Notes under the pieces: generated by a model
What the model was told of the DNA's origin: nothing
The model's database searches: none
The model's input: only the letters and a program-made list of their open reading frames with translations
Position numbers and translations under genes: made by a program
Part shown: piece after piece, positions 20,711 through 31,971 of the stretch
How the letters are laid out: every line of letters begins with the position of its first letter
Numbering within the stretch: position 1 is the first letter of the stretch
Origin: Geosiphon pyriformis
Lineage: Eukaryota > Glomeromycota > Glomeromycetes > Archaeosporales > Geosiphonaceae
Direction of reading: 5' to 3'
DNA length: 64,000 nucleotides
Assembly (NCBI GenBank): GCA_016748015.1
Contig: JAAOMT010000682.1
Coordinates: 4,709-68,708 of the forward strand

Positions 20711-22345
20711 CTAATATCTGGGTTGCTGATATGAGTTTCCTTGATTTTGGTCCATGATCTTCCTTCTGCAGTCACGGGCAATGTGTCCAAGTTTCTGGCA
20801 GTAGTAGCAGTTGTGGGGATCGGATTTCCAAGATTGTTGCTGTTGCTGACAGTTCTGTTGCTGTGGGTATCTGCTGTTGTTGTTATTTTCTCTCCATTGG
20901 AGTGGTTGGTAAGTTCCTGTAGTTCCAGCTAAGAATTCCTCAATTTTCTGAGTTAGTTTTTTATTCAATTGGGTTATCTTTGCATTGATGTTAGAGGTTC
21001 CATTAATGGCTAAATTAACAGCTTGGGTATGGTTTGCTTCTTGTTCTGCAGACTCAAAATTGTGAGCGAAAGTGACGGCGTCTTGTAAACTGGTCAGATG
21101 GCAGGGTCTTACAGATCTTAAAATACTACTCCACAATCCTTTAATGAATTGATTAAAAACTTGCATCACAGTGTAGTAGTCTCTTTTGATAGCTAATATT
21201 TGATGCAGAATTTGATTGAATTGTCCAATATAAGTAATTATTGCTTCATGATCTTTTTGTTTAATTATGCTGAATTAATTCTGCAATCGGATTAACATAT
21301 TGGGGTCACAGAAGTATTGCAGAAATGCGAGTTTAAACTCGGTAAAGGAGGTAGGCTTCTCTGTCAGGCTCTGGTACCACGAATCAGCAGTTCTGGTCAG
21401 AAAAAACGGCAGTGCCTGAACTGTGTGGTTGTTGTTCTAACCATTAGCGGTAATTGCTTTTTCGGCGTCCGCGATCCAAGAATATGCATTATCTTCTTCA
21501 CCAGAGAATTTTTCCAATTTAGTGATATTCTGGTAAGCCATGATCTGGTTAATGGGTGGGGTGTTACTGGTTATGTTTAAAGGGATTGGTGTCTGTGTAT
21601 TCAAGTGTTCTCTGGGTGCTAATGCTGGTTGCTTTCCTTTGTTACTTGAACCAATAGGTTGTAAGATAGCTGTTTCTTTCATTAGGGGAGATGTTGATTC
21701 TGCTAGGTTTTGTGTTGGTGGCTGTTCCCAAGTTGACGGGTTTCCTTCTGTTTAATCAGCTGCTGGGATAAGATTTCCAAACAGTAATCCGTATTTTCCT
21801 AGTGATTTGGTCCAACTGTGTTGATTCCAAGGGTGTGGATTTCCAGGAGTTTGTGATGTTTCCGACTGGATTTCCAGAGGTGGGTTGAATACAATTCTAC
21901 TTTGGGGTGTCTGATGGTATGATGAAGTTGTTGGAGAGAGGACTCTTGGTTTCTTGTTGACTGTGGACTTGGCTTGGGCAGTTACAGGGTTGTTGGATTC
22001 ATTTTTGTATTTCTCAGAGTCGGATTCTACTGGTTGTTGTACTTGAGGGAATCATTGTGCTATGTAATATTTAATGTCTGTATCGATTATGCGCAGAGTT
22101 TTAGCAATTGCTTGGGTAGTCATGGCTGTTGAGTACTCTAGTAAGCTTTGATAAATTTGTTCTCCAAGTCTTCTTGTATCAGTTGCACGACCTAACAAGC
22201 AGTCAATTTTTGCATTGATATAGTTACAAAAATCACTTTCTGCATAAGCAGTTCCTGCTAGTATTTCTAGGTCTTTTCGAAAGTATTGAAATAGTGCTTT
22301 TCCATACGAGAAGTGGTCCTTTCCTATTGTTTTAATAGTCACCAC
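20711..22345 (-). pseudogene. Gyp-1 Gag (N-terminal domain, capsid, CCHC knuckle), decayed
   Basis: Structural protein of the virus-like particle. The N-terminal domain reads GKDHFSYGKALFQYFRKDLEI...FCNYINAKIDCLLGRATDTRRLGEQIYQSLLEY. The capsid (retrotransposon gag) part runs from MAYQNITKLEKFSGEEDNAYSWIADAEKAI (21540) through TADSWYQSLTE and FIKGLWSSILRSVRP (about 21120). The zinc knuckle CYYCQKLGHIARDC (CX2CX4HX4C, about 20790-20750) is intact, followed by a Gln-rich tail. The first conserved codon is GTG at 22345; no in-frame ATG precedes it, as in Gyp-4. Breaks occur near 22050, 21430 and 21220. Confidence 0.85.
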
Positions 22346-22388
22346 TTTTATGTATTTTTGGGAGTGCTCTGTCTCTGTGAATTTATAA

Positions 22389-22405
22389 CCTTACAGGGAG
22401 CACCA
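22389..22405 (-). promoter_or_regulatory. Primer-binding site of Gyp-1
   Basis: On the minus strand TGGTGCTCCCTGTAAGG, starting TGG two bases after the 5' LTR. It should pair with a tRNA 3' end ending GAGCACCA. Gyp-2 to Gyp-5 have the same TGGTGCTC/TGGTACTC start at this place. Confidence 0.7.
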
Positions 22406-23163
22406 AATGTTATAGGTAAACTTGATGAGTATGGGAAATGGTAATGTTTGGTGCTCTCAATTATTGATAATGTATCTTCCATGTAATTTTGTTGGCTTAG
22501 TCTTGATTATCAGTCTTTGAAGGTTTATTCCTGAATGTGAATTTTACCCATTGAGTTTTTTGGTTATAAGGCACAGAGTTTGTCTTTTGTCGATTGCAAC
22601 GTTTTTTGTAAATGTGAGCTTTCTTTTCCGAGCTAATGAGCACAGTCGTTAGGGTCTGGTGTTGTCTTTTCGTCTTTCTGGTAAGCTAACAAGATAATGT
22701 TAATATCCAAAACTTAGGGAAAGCTTCCCTTTTTTACCAGGCTATTACAAAGTCTATTCCCAGACAGTTGATTTTACTATGTTGCCGCTCCACAAAAAAA
22801 ATAAGACAGAAAAAGAAAGAAAAAGAAAAAGAAAAGAAAAGAAAAGAGAGAAAAGATAAATTAGTATTGTCAATTGCTGTGATCAAGAGCGATTGGTCCA
22901 AATTGTTAATAGGTTTGAGATGGTTATGCTAAGAGCATCTGTTCTAGAACGGAGGTATGAGACAAGAGTTAATTCATGTAAATTCCACGAAGTTTGAGAA
23001 CATGAATTCATGATTCTGATTTCTTTTAATAATTGGTTTATTTCAGGAGATGAAATAGAGAAGATAATAAAGGATGAAGGGGTATGGATATTTTAATTTC
23101 TGGTCTAGAGGTTCATATCTATTTTTTCTTCTCTGTCTTTTCTCACTTCTACAACTACTTGCT

Positions 23164-23171
23164 TTTATATA
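23164..23171 (-). promoter_or_regulatory. LTR TATA box (Gyp-1)
   Basis: Minus strand TATATAAAAGC, downstream of the 10-bp array. The equivalent in Gyp-4 is TATAAAA at 34619-34625. Confidence 0.6.
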
Positions 23172-23257
23172 TTCTTTTGGTTTTACAGGATTGCTTTCAA
23201 TTGTCTTGCTATCACTAGCTATTGCTTTGTTGTTTCTGTTATTGCTTCATTTTTCTA

Positions 23258-23460
23258 CGTTATCACTAGTTATCTTATGTTATAACATGTTATCTGATGT
23301 TATTACATGTTATTCTGTGTTATCCTGCATTATAACACATTATTCTATGTTATTGTGTGCTATTCTGTGTTATCCTGCATTATAACATGTTATCCAATGT
23401 TATAACGCGTTATCCAACGTTATTGTGCATTATTCTGTATTATGTCATGTTTTGGTCACA
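23258..23460 (-). repeat. 10-bp-phased TTAT array in Gyp-1 U3 (5' LTR)
   Basis: (T)TAT recurs every 10 bases for about 20 units, in register with the array at 14108-14300. Two units keep CG before TTAT (AACGCG and CCAACG); others have TG or CA. Confidence 0.9.
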
Positions 23461-23501
23461 TTTCTTCATAACTTTGGATCGGTTTTTCTACTTGGGTAAC
23501 A

Positions 23502-24679
23502 ACATGTTCATTTTCCACAATATTAGTATAGTCTTTGACCTTGACCCATAATACCAAAAGTAATTTGTCTTTAATAATATTTATTATATGTTATTATTCC
23601 ATTTATAAACACTTCCTAAAATCAGATAGAGCCAATTTTAATTCATCAATACAAACACAAATGACAGTCTAACTGTCTAAATTAACAATTATATTGCTCC
23701 TTACAGAAACACAAGTGAGTGCAAAAAAATGGTCTTAAGTTCAACTAATGTCAATAACATGATATCATAAATTCTAATCCTAATACCAAAATTAACATTG
23801 GAGAAAAAAACAGCAGCTTCACCAATAACTGAAGTTAAACTGAAATATTTTATAGATCTATCTGTGTAAACATTAAACAAACTTAAGCCAAATCTTAATA
23901 GTTTAACTCTAGCAAAACAAATCAGGTCTGCTATGTTAGAGTTAGAAAGATACTTATCAAAAAGTTGAAACAAAGTATTAGCTGCAGCCAACTTGTTATT
24001 TAAAAAATAGATAACTAAGCTAAACTATGTAAAAACAGGGCCTTATAAATCTAAATGCTTTTAATGTTTAAAATATTTTTAATTGAAACAATGTTCTTTT
24101 TTGTTTAGCAACTGTTCAACAAAGACAACACTATAGCATTTCAGAAACTGGGCCACACTAAAAAATCTTTTGTTTTCAAAAACTTTTAATATTGACATTC
24201 TACCAAAGTATTAAAAAGCACTTGGCAGAGCATTGAAAAAAAATAAGCCACAAAATGAAAAATTTTTATAACTTCAGCCAAAAAATTGTTCATAAAACTA
24301 ACATATAATCTAATAAAATAACATAAAAAATGCATTGACAACCAGTTAATGACTTGCAAATTCATATACTAAGAGATGAAAAATTATCTTAAAACACCAA
24401 AAGCATTTGTAAAGCTTAAAACAGAAAATGATTTATTCTTAATTTGGATTGGCCAAAAGTTTTTACATTATAAAAAAATAGATACAACAATACATTTGTA
24501 AAAAATTCACATAGAAAATCTGCTTTAAGCTTCAGGTTTTTTCTGACCATAGTATTTTACTTAGCACAAACATTCTTAAAAACATAACTGAATTGTGTTC
24601 TATAGCTAATAATGGGCTGCAAAACTGAGAAGACCAAATAACAAAATTGTTTATTAGAAATAGCTTTGTGTAAAACCAC
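23502..24679 (-). mobile_element. LINE-c, middle part (RT thumb side and RNase H)
   Basis: Minus-strand sequence begins at 24679 with a block matching LINE-b around VVLRKAISDKQF (AGCTATTTCTAATAAACAA). It runs through a connector and reaches RNase H: LFNVYTDRSIKYFSLTSVIGE (Asp, near 23865), LVELKTIF (Glu, near 23730), then WVKVKDYTNIVENEHV at 23550-23505, where Gyp-1 interrupts. The 97-codon piece 23991-23701 is open. It links to 13250 downstream and to 55046 upstream. Confidence 0.8.
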
Positions 24680-25611
24680 TGTTACTGGAGGTTTTTGGTC
24701 TCTTTTCTTGAATATTGTTAATGTCTGTTTGCTGTAAATTCACATTCTTAGAAAGTAGTTAAATCTCTGATAATTGAATTTATCTTTAAATTATCTTTTA
24801 TAATTTGAACTGCTGGGCTTATAAATAGAATGGCCAATTTATACCAGTTATTTTATGTAGTTATATTGTAATAAATGTTAACTTTTTTTCAGGAATTACT
24901 CATCTGGAAGCTCACTAAAAATGTGTAGTTACTTTGCTATAAAAGTCAATTCTTTTACAGAAATCTTGTCTGTAGGCTATCTTAATAATTATGATAAAAA
25001 AAATAAAAAAAAAGTAAAAAAAATAAAATTTTTGTCAAAGGAATCATTTTCTATTCAGATCTGAAGTCACTAACAGAATATTGAAATTGGTAGTTAATCA
25101 ATTTCAAAAACATTAGTTGGGTTTTTGGAATTTTCAAGTGTAATAATTAAAAATTTGGGGTTTCAAATATTTTATTTTTATTTGGTTTATGTAAGAATGT
25201 ATAAAGAAGATTTGTTCTAATTAAGATATCTAAAATAAGATGATAAAATACATTTTCTTGAAGAGAGAAGCTTTTTTTTTATACAACTTGTTATAATATT
25301 AGTTTTTAAACTTGTACTTTTCTCTTTGCTCTAATTTCAACAAATTAAAGATACATTTTGGCAAATTACAAGTTATTTTCACAAACTATTGATTATTTCG
25401 GCCAATTTCTGCCAATTTCGGCGAATTTTTGAATATTAAATGGTTTAAAATATTGTGTAATTTAATTATCTTAATTTCTATGATACAAATTGGATTATTA
25501 ATTGAATAATAATATTTGATAATTTGATTAAATAATAATATATACTAATTACTAATAGGAATTATAAAGATAATTTCATGTTAATTAATAGCTAAAATTC
25601 TACTGGTAACA
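24680..25611 (-). repeat. Gyp-2 3' LTR
   Basis: Starts TGTTACTGGAGGTTTTTGG and ends TACTGGTAACA. It is collinear with 54070-55045 and sLTR-1. Confidence 0.9.
25391..25430 (-). repeat. 10-bp direct repeat in Gyp-2 U3
   Basis: GCCAATTTCT (25401), GCCAATTTCG (25411) and GCGAATTTTT (25421) are perfectly adjacent 10-mers; a partial unit ATTATTTCG precedes. It is conserved in sLTR-1 near 3712-3740 and the 5' LTR near 54813-54842. Confidence 0.8.
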
Positions 25612-25639
25612 TAATTTTCTTTTTAAGATTGAGCTTCTT

Positions 25640-26700
25640 TAAAATCTAAGCACTATCTGTAATTTTAAGATAGTAATCCAAAATTATTGAAGTAATTTGG
25701 TCTGAAAATTGTTGAAATTTCAGTTCTGTGAGTTTGCCAATGTATTGAATTTTTATTAGTTGGAGTATTGGATTTTGTAGGACGTTTTCACAAGTATAAA
25801 ATAGGTTATAAAGTCTATAAGCTACTCTAAATTTGTAGTAAGTGTTTATTAGTCCAGCTGCTGTCTTGAATTCATTGTGAATTTGTTTTTGTATGGTTTT
25901 CAGAGTGAAGTTTGTTCTTTTAAGTTCCAGTTTTTATTCATAAAGTGTTCTTCTAATATGAAAATATCTAAATATAGGGGTATATTTATTGCTTTGCTCA
26001 TTAAAAAACAGTTGAAGCTTTTGTTGAGTTGTGGTATTTGGTAAAATATCAATAAGAACAAATAAAAAATTTTTTTTTAATGTTTGCTTCAAGAGTTCTA
26101 GTAATTGAATTCCAGAATAACTTTTTGTGTTTTTTCTGTAAGAGTAATAATTCTGTGAATTGTTTATTACTAGGGCTGTAGTTTTTTTCTGAATGTAATT
26201 AATTTGACTTCCATTAATTATTATGGATAAGTTAAAAAGTGTTTTTAAAGCTAACATTAATTTGTGAGATAGTTGTTAAATGTTTCTGAAAATAAGCATT
26301 ATAATGTTGAATAAAAATAATTTTGAATTAGAAAGAATAAAAAGAATTTTTTTTTTGTATATGGGTTTTATATATTTTTTCTTGGGTATTTCTGGTGTTT
26401 ATTTCATTATTTTTGTTTTAATGTTTTTGTATTTTAAAAGGAATAACTAATAAAATTAAATATTCAGAGTTGTTATTGTTCTATTACAACTATTGGTTCT
26501 AAATTTCAGGAAATATCTTCCAAATTAATTAATAGAGAATGTATACCAATTTGTGGAATTAATAATTTAGGATTGTTTCTGAAATGATAGTGTTTTAATT
26601 GATCTCTATATGCAACTTTGGTTAGAATTTTGTTATCAAGTCTTAATTTGTATGATCTATTGTTTAAGATTTTGTGAATATAAAATAGTTTATTTTATTT
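25640..26700 (-). pseudogene. Gyp-2 post-integrase C-terminal module
   Basis: Open piece 26257-25934 (MLALKTLFNLSIIINGSQINYIQKK...) is followed by FRVAYRLYNLFYTCENVLQNPILQLIKIQYIGKL (about 25830-25730). The latter matches the core of the module in Gyp-1 and Gyp-4 (YKAAYRLYxAFQxYxNIL...MKxITVNxI). The start, after the integrase tail, is poorly preserved. The function is unknown. Confidence 0.5.
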
Positions 26701-26779
26701 ATGTTTAAATTTTCCACTCTATTGTTTTTTAGCCTTAGTTCTGTGTAAGAGAATTTTGTTTCCAATTTTAAATTTATTG

Positions 26780-27760
26780 GTAACTGATGGCAATTTGTTG
26801 CCATGCTATTCTTTTTGTTAAACTTGGAAGTGTTCAATATGAGTGGCTGCTATTTGTTATTTTCCTTCCAATGTGCTAAGAAAAGTATAGACTCTTTATT
26901 GAAGAGTTTCTTGAAAGTTTTCTTCTGTAATAAATTGTATTGAATATGTTTCTACTGTGAATTCAATTGGTAGTGTTGCTGTTTTTTCATAGATAAGATT
27001 AAATAGTGTGTGTTTTGTTGTATCTTGTTTTAGTATTTTGTACACTAGTAATACTGATGAAATAAATATATCTCATTCCTGTTCAAAATTGATTGAGATT
27101 TTGGCTAGTAATTTATACAGTATCTGGTTGAAATGTTCTACAAGTCTATTTGTTTGGAGATAATAAGGTGATAATAAAAGTTTTTTGATATTGAATTGTT
27201 CACAAATTTTTTGTATCAAATTGTTTACAAAGTGTGTTTCTTAATCAGATAAAAGTTTAATTGAACATTTATGTTTACAAATAATGTCTTCATAAATGAG
27301 ATTTGCTACTGATTTTGTATCTGCTTTTTGAATAGCTCTGGCTTTAAGCCATTTGGTAAGATAATCTACTGTAACAACAATATAACAATTTTTTTGGTTT
27401 GTGATAAGTAATAGTCTGACTAAATTAATTCTAATTCTGTCAAAAGATTGTTTAATTTTAATTGAATTTAAAGGTTCCATGGGACAAGTTTCTCTTCTTT
27501 TTTAACAACTATTACAAAATTCTATATATTGTTAAATATTTTTTTGCATCTGGGACCAAAAATAATCTTCAAGTGTTCTTTGAATTGTTCCATCTTTTTC
27601 CAAATATGCTGAAGAAGGATTTGTGTACATGTTGTATAGAATTGTTTTTTTTTCATTTTTCTGTATTAATCTGAGTGAATTTGTTAAATTTCTGTGATTT
27701 CTGTAATAAATTTTGTTGTGGTAGATAAAATATTGTTTTGTTTAATGTTGTAATTGGTGT
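26780..27760 (-). pseudogene. Gyp-2 integrase, decayed
   Basis: Core sequence FDRIRINLVRLL shows the first catalytic Asp replaced by Asn. KLLSDxETHFVNNL keeps the second Asp but has a stop two residues on, and RLVEHFNQILYK keeps the Glu (about 27150). CYIVVTVDYLTKWLKARAIQKADTKSVANLIYED is the standard connecting stretch (27400-27290). Further stops follow. Upstream the HHCC region is only faintly visible. Confidence 0.75.
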
Positions 27761-27899
27761 TTTTTACTTGGAGACAATTTTTTCAGTGAGATAAGAGTCT
27801 CCAAATATTGTTTGATATTGTTGTAAGTTTCTGGATTTATTGTTGTTAATTTTGTTGTTTGTTAAATTAATAAGTTGTTGGTATTTTGTTGGTTGATGG

Positions 27900-28280
27900 T
27901 ATTAATCTCATTTTATTCTTGAGAGGCTATCAACATTGATATGTAATTTTTTAGATTTGTGGTAAACAATGTATTTGTAATTTGCTAAGAAATTATTCTA
28001 TATAAATTGTTTGGTATTTTGTTCTGATTTCTTTTTGTTGAGCCATTTGAGACCAATATTGTTAATTATAATGTTGAATTTTTTTCTATTTTTCAGATAT
28101 TGTTGAAAATGTTTAAGAGTTCAAATGACTATGCAGCTTTTAATTCAGTTAAACCATATTTGAGTTCTGTTGGTTTAAGTGTTCTATTAGTATAAGCAAT
28201 AATTTGTTTATCAGTTTATTAATATGGAGCATTTTTGTTTGTGAAGTAGTTAAATAATTTGGAAATTTCTGTGAATTTTT
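27900..28280 (-). pseudogene. Gyp-2 RNase H remnant
   Basis: IIAYTNRTLKPTELKYGLTELKAA and HFQQYLKNRKKFNIIINNIGLKWLNKKK correspond to YASRSxSxAEKNYSxTDLE and FxLYTDHKGLxWLL. The Glu remains and the last Asp is lost. SKKLHINVDSLSR matches the usual NxADSLSR end. Confidence 0.65.
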
Positions 28281-29130
28281 TGATAAACTTTTGGTAATAG
28301 GAGATTAATCTTACAAATTCTCTTAGTTCTGTGGTATTTTAGAGAACTTAAAAGTTTTTAACTGTACTGATTGTTTTTGGGTTGGATTGGACTTTATTTT
28401 TGCTGACAATATGTCCAACAAAGATTAAGCTTGTTTTTCCAAAGTGATATTTCTCAATATTTAACTTCAATCTTGCTTTTCATAATTAGTAAAATACTTT
28501 TCACAAATAGATCAAATGAGCTTCAAATGTTGGAGAATAAACATTAGTATTATCTAAGTAGACAACTATTAATTGCCATAAGAGTCTTTTATAAACAACA
28601 TCCATAAATTGCTGGAAAGTTGCTGGTGTATTATAGAATCCAAAAGACATTAGATTGAACTCATAATTTTCTTCTTGAGTAGTAAAAGCTGTTTTAGAAC
28701 AATCTTTTGGATCCATTTTAACTTGCTAGTATTCACTTTCTAAGTCTAATGTTGAGAAAAACTTGGCTTTTTCTAAAGTATTTAGCATGTTATTAATCTT
28801 TAAAAAAGAGTAGACATCTCCAATTGTCATATTGTTCAATTGGTGATAGTCAACACAAAATCTAATTTTTCTGTTTTTCTTTTTAACTAAAACTATTAGT
28901 GAGACCTAAGAACTTTTTGATAGTTGAATCAATCTATTATTGAGCATTTTTTGAACTTCTTTTTTGATGAATTGGTGGCTGACAGGTGGCATTCTATAGG
29001 CTTGTTGTCATTTTAATAAAGCATCTTCTGTGTAAATTTGATGCTACACAATGTTAGTTTTCCAAGATTATTGTTATCTCTTGCAAATATATCAGCAAAT
29101 TCAGTTATTAGCTGTTTTAATTGTCTTTGT
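28281..29130 (-). pseudogene. Gyp-2 reverse transcriptase, decayed
   Basis: Motifs: VLVKKKNRKIRFCVDYHQLNN (about 28890), KFFSTLDLESEYxQVKMDPKD (first catalytic Asp kept), FTTQEENYEFNLMSFGFYNTPATFQQFMD (28670-28590), then IVVYLDNTNVYSPTFEAHL (about 28560). YLDD reads YLDN (GAT AAT). Stops flank the 71-codon piece 28716-28501. Confidence 0.8.
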
Positions 29131-29159
29131 TATAAGAGTTTTAAGGGACTCATGTTGAT

Positions 29160-29560
29160 TTGAGATAGTTTCTTTTCTATAATATAATAGTTTTCAATGT
29201 TTTGAGTAATGTTGGGATTTAAGAAAAGAATGTGTTTCACAATTTTGGTGAAATTAGAAACAATTTGAAGGGTTTTATTTTGAAAGATATTGCTATGTAT
29301 TATTTCAATTTCTAATCTATTTAATAGAATGATAGAGTAATTATTGGAGTTATAAAATATAACTCGGAATTTTTTTATTTTTTTTGGAATATAAACATTT
29401 GGAATTAAGATTTTGTGCTTTAAACAAATTTGTTTATTGGCTTTAAAAATTTGTTGGGTGGTAGTAGGCTTAAGACAAGTGTAAATTTCATGATGTTTTC
29501 TAAAAGATGAAATAGTAATTGGTTGAGATAATTAAAGAATCTGGTGAGATTCATTCTATG
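29160..29560 (-). pseudogene. Gyp-2 linker between dUTPase and RT
   Basis: Fragments such as ICLKHKILIPNVYIPKKIKKFRVIFYN (about 29430-29350) match the LYxPAKxxKxxKIPIYN segment of the other elements. Too broken to say more. Confidence 0.4.
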
Positions 29561-29579
29561 TGTTGAAAGCTATGTTGAC

Positions 29580-30060
29580 TGGAACTGTAAATCATTCTGT
29601 TGAACCAAAATCTTGGGTTTTTTTTTTGCTTTTGCCTAATTGTTCTCTGTTATTAACTGATTTCAGATCTGAAATATTAATTAAAGATAGATAAATTGCT
29701 TAAGCAATCTTTTCAATATGTTCAATCTTAAATAATTTATCAATTTTGTTTTGCAACATAATAGTAATATCTTCAGTGTATTCTGCATCTATAATTCCTC
29801 TTCTAATGTTGATTTTTTTGCTGGCTAGGGATAATTGAGAAGCAATTTGAACCATTGCTCCTGGTAGAATTTCAATAGTGATTTTGAGATTGATTTTTGT
29901 TAAAGATTTTGGCTGGAGAACCAAAGTGTTTTTTCTTAGATATTGTAGATCATATTCTGCATCAATTTCATGAGCTTTTTTTGGTTTAATTTCTTGGCCA
30001 TTGTTATCAAAATACTTGAATTGTAAGGCTAGTTGGTTTTTAAAAAGATAGATTGGGGTT
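29580..30060 (-). pseudogene. Gyp-2 dUTPase-like domain, decayed but with catalytic Asp
   Basis: Motif 1 KKAHEIDAEYDLQYLRK (about 29985-29935), motif 2 ASQLSLASKKINI, motif 3 RRGIIDAEYTEDITIMLQN (Asp retained, the GIIDAxY form), motif 4 EKIAQAIYLSLI, motif 5 near TQDFGSTEW (about 29610-29590, the FGSTG loop). The open piece is 29924-29700. It provides the best-preserved motif 3 in the window. Confidence 0.8.
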
Positions 30061-30099
30061 GTTGATATCTCTTCTTTATAATCAGTTTCTTCAAATTCA

Positions 30100-30960
30100 A
30101 TTTCATATTAATTATTTTTGCTGAGCAGAAGAATGCTAAAAACATAGCATTCTGGACATTATTTGTCATTACAAGACATAATACATTTTTTACACAATTG
30201 AATGTTTATTTGCTCTAATCATTGAATTTAAGTTTTTTGTGTTGAATAAATATGACTTGCAATTTGGTGGTAGGTTTTTACTTTATCTTTATAGTCAAAT
30301 CTAGCTAATTCTATTGTATATTTAATGTATTCTATTTTTTTCATCTGATAAACATCTTTTTGTGTGGCTTTATTGATTAAAGTCATTGTTAAATCAAAAA
30401 TTATTTTAGCATTATGAAAGTAGTAGTAAAGTTTATTAAGACCCCTGTTATATGCTACATTGAAAGGTGTTCCTCTTCTGACTTTTTTCGATATTAATAA
30501 GACATATTGGCAGGTTTGATCATATACTCCTCTTTTTATTGCAATATCAATTCAATTGTATTCTTCTGATAACATATCTTTACATGTAAAACAAGGAGTG
30601 TTGTCTTATTTTCCACTTCTTTTTGGGAATCTAAATCATTCTTTATGGTATGCTTTGCAAAAGTAACAGATGCAGGTCTTATATTCCTTTTCTGGAGATA
30701 TATAAGCTCTTATAAATAAAAGCTTTTTCTTGTAATCTTTGCATTTTAGTGAGATATATGATAGTTTTTTACATGGTTTTAATGTGGAATACCAAACTTT
30801 CTTCCATTTTCTAGTTTTTTTACAAATTTTTTGTTCTGTTTTCTCAGCCCAATTAGATGTTGATCCAAGAGCCATGTAGGTTTCAGTAATTGCCATTTCT
30901 TTTTTCTTTTCAAATTCAAATACTGGGACTTTTTCTAATTATTTGTTAAAAGTACCACAA
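30100..30960 (-). pseudogene. Gyp-2 multi-CxxC linker, decayed
   Basis: SYISLKCKDYKKKLLFIRAYI...CICYFCKAYHKE (30790-30640), with CxxC remnants CKDY and CYFC; a TPCFTCKDMLSEE segment near 30600-30570; LCKKCIMSCNDKxCPEC near 30200-30140. The order equals that of Gyp-1. First-cluster Cys are partly replaced by Tyr. Confidence 0.6.
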
Positions 30961-31171
30961 GTTGCAGATACTATAATGTATTGTCTTTGGTATGAGATCT
31001 TAAGTTCTTGGATTTTCCAGTTCAGGTTTGCATTAGCTTTAAGAAGACAATTATTTTTGACAAGGGCTTAATATTGAAGTATATCTATGACAAGAACTTT
31101 GATTGGAATGGTAATTCTATTAATTGTAAAGAGAAAATTATCAATTTCTCTAATTGGTGTTTTTTTTATGC
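30961..31171 (-). pseudogene. Gyp-2 protease, C-terminal half (left of Gyp-3)
   Basis: KTPIREIDNFLFTINRITIPIKVLVIDILQY, then QALVKNNxLLK, matching the second half of the Gyp-1 protease. The protein is cut at 31171 by the Gyp-3 LTR and its first half lies at 51834. Confidence 0.75.
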
Positions 31172-31969
31172 TGTTACTCATAAAAAAAAACAGATATAGA
31201 AAATAGTAGACCAATAGGAGAATAGCAGTTAGCATGTAAGCATATTGCTTAATAATATGGAGCAATATTAGAAAATTAGGGCACATTGCTCAGCAATGTG
31301 AGTATTGCTCAAGAAATCATAGCATATTGCTCGGGAATGTAAGTGATCTTATAGAACATCAATAATGTATATATAGTAGTAGCATTAGAAAAAAAAAAAG
31401 ACAAATTTCTTAGTTTAGATTTGATCTAAACAATCTTTTAATTCACAAATATTAATAAATAATTATTTGCTATCTTAATCCACTCTTCACTATCAATACT
31501 TCATGTTGATAGTATCAAATACTTAACTATGCTAGAACAATAGCTCTTGATTATGACTATTGACAGAATACTAACATCTATTGCCTTGGCTTATTTTCTT
31601 TTTTTTTGTTATTTCTTTTGTTGTGTACTAATTAATTAAAAGGATTAAAGTGCTAAAATATTGACATCAAGAATAGTCTGGTAAAAGACTTCAAAGAAAG
31701 GATATAACATTGAAAATTTAAGGATAGCTTATTAGAAAGACATCTCTGCCAAATTACTGGCCACCATACTGAAAAAAAAATTCGATAGAATTGTGATTCC
31801 AGAAGGCTACTGAAAACAACTATTGAATCTCTGTTCATTATACAAAAAACTTCACCAAAATTTTCAAATATCTAAAAATCTTTAAAAACTATTAATATTA
31901 CCAGATCAATTGAGTACCAAGTTATGAGTTTGTTATTTGCTTTGAGACCCCAAATAATTACCTGTAACA
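31172..31969 (+). repeat. Gyp-3 5' LTR
   Basis: TGTTACTCATAAAAAAAAAC to AATTACCTGTAACA, collinear with 51042-51833. U3 holds ATTGCT repeats at 31244, 31285, 31304 and 31326, including ATTGCTCAGCAAT and GCAATGTGAGTATTGC palindromes. Confidence 0.9.
31368..31375 (+). promoter_or_regulatory. LTR TATA box (Gyp-3)
   Basis: TATATATA followed by GTAGTAGCATTAG, downstream of the ATTGCT palindromes. Confidence 0.6.
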
Positions 31970-31971
31970 TT

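Larger units (their letters stand above)
13251..23501 (-). mobile_element. Gyp-1: complete but inactive Ty3/gypsy retrotransposon
   Basis: 10,251 bp, two LTRs of 1,099 and 1,094 bp with TGTTA...TAACA ends, primer-binding site, polypurine tract and full Gag-Pol order on the minus strand: Gag, protease, CxxC linker, dUTPase-like, RT, RNase H, integrase, C-terminal module. The order protease-RT-RNase H-integrase defines Ty3/gypsy. Flanks are ATAT (13247-13250) and ACAT (23502-23505), a 4-bp target duplication with one transition. It lies inside LINE-c. It is the least decayed element here, with the most remaining CpG, but its LTRs differ by roughly 10% in the part I compared, all transitions. 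Confidence 0.9.
22408..23501 (-). repeat. Gyp-1 5' LTR
   Basis: Ends TGTTATAGGTAAACTTGATG and CTTGGGTAACA on the plus strand. It pairs with 13251-14349. Mismatches I scored are transitions only. Confidence 0.9.

Noticed and set aside
20206-21755. Several 60-90-codon plus-strand ORFs opposite Gyp-1 Gag and protease
   Set aside because: Antisense shadows of the recognised minus-strand proteins.
13251-23501. Gyp-1 as a recently active element
   Set aside because: Its LTRs differ by about 10% in the compared part, RT and integrase catalytic residues are replaced, and several stops break the frame.
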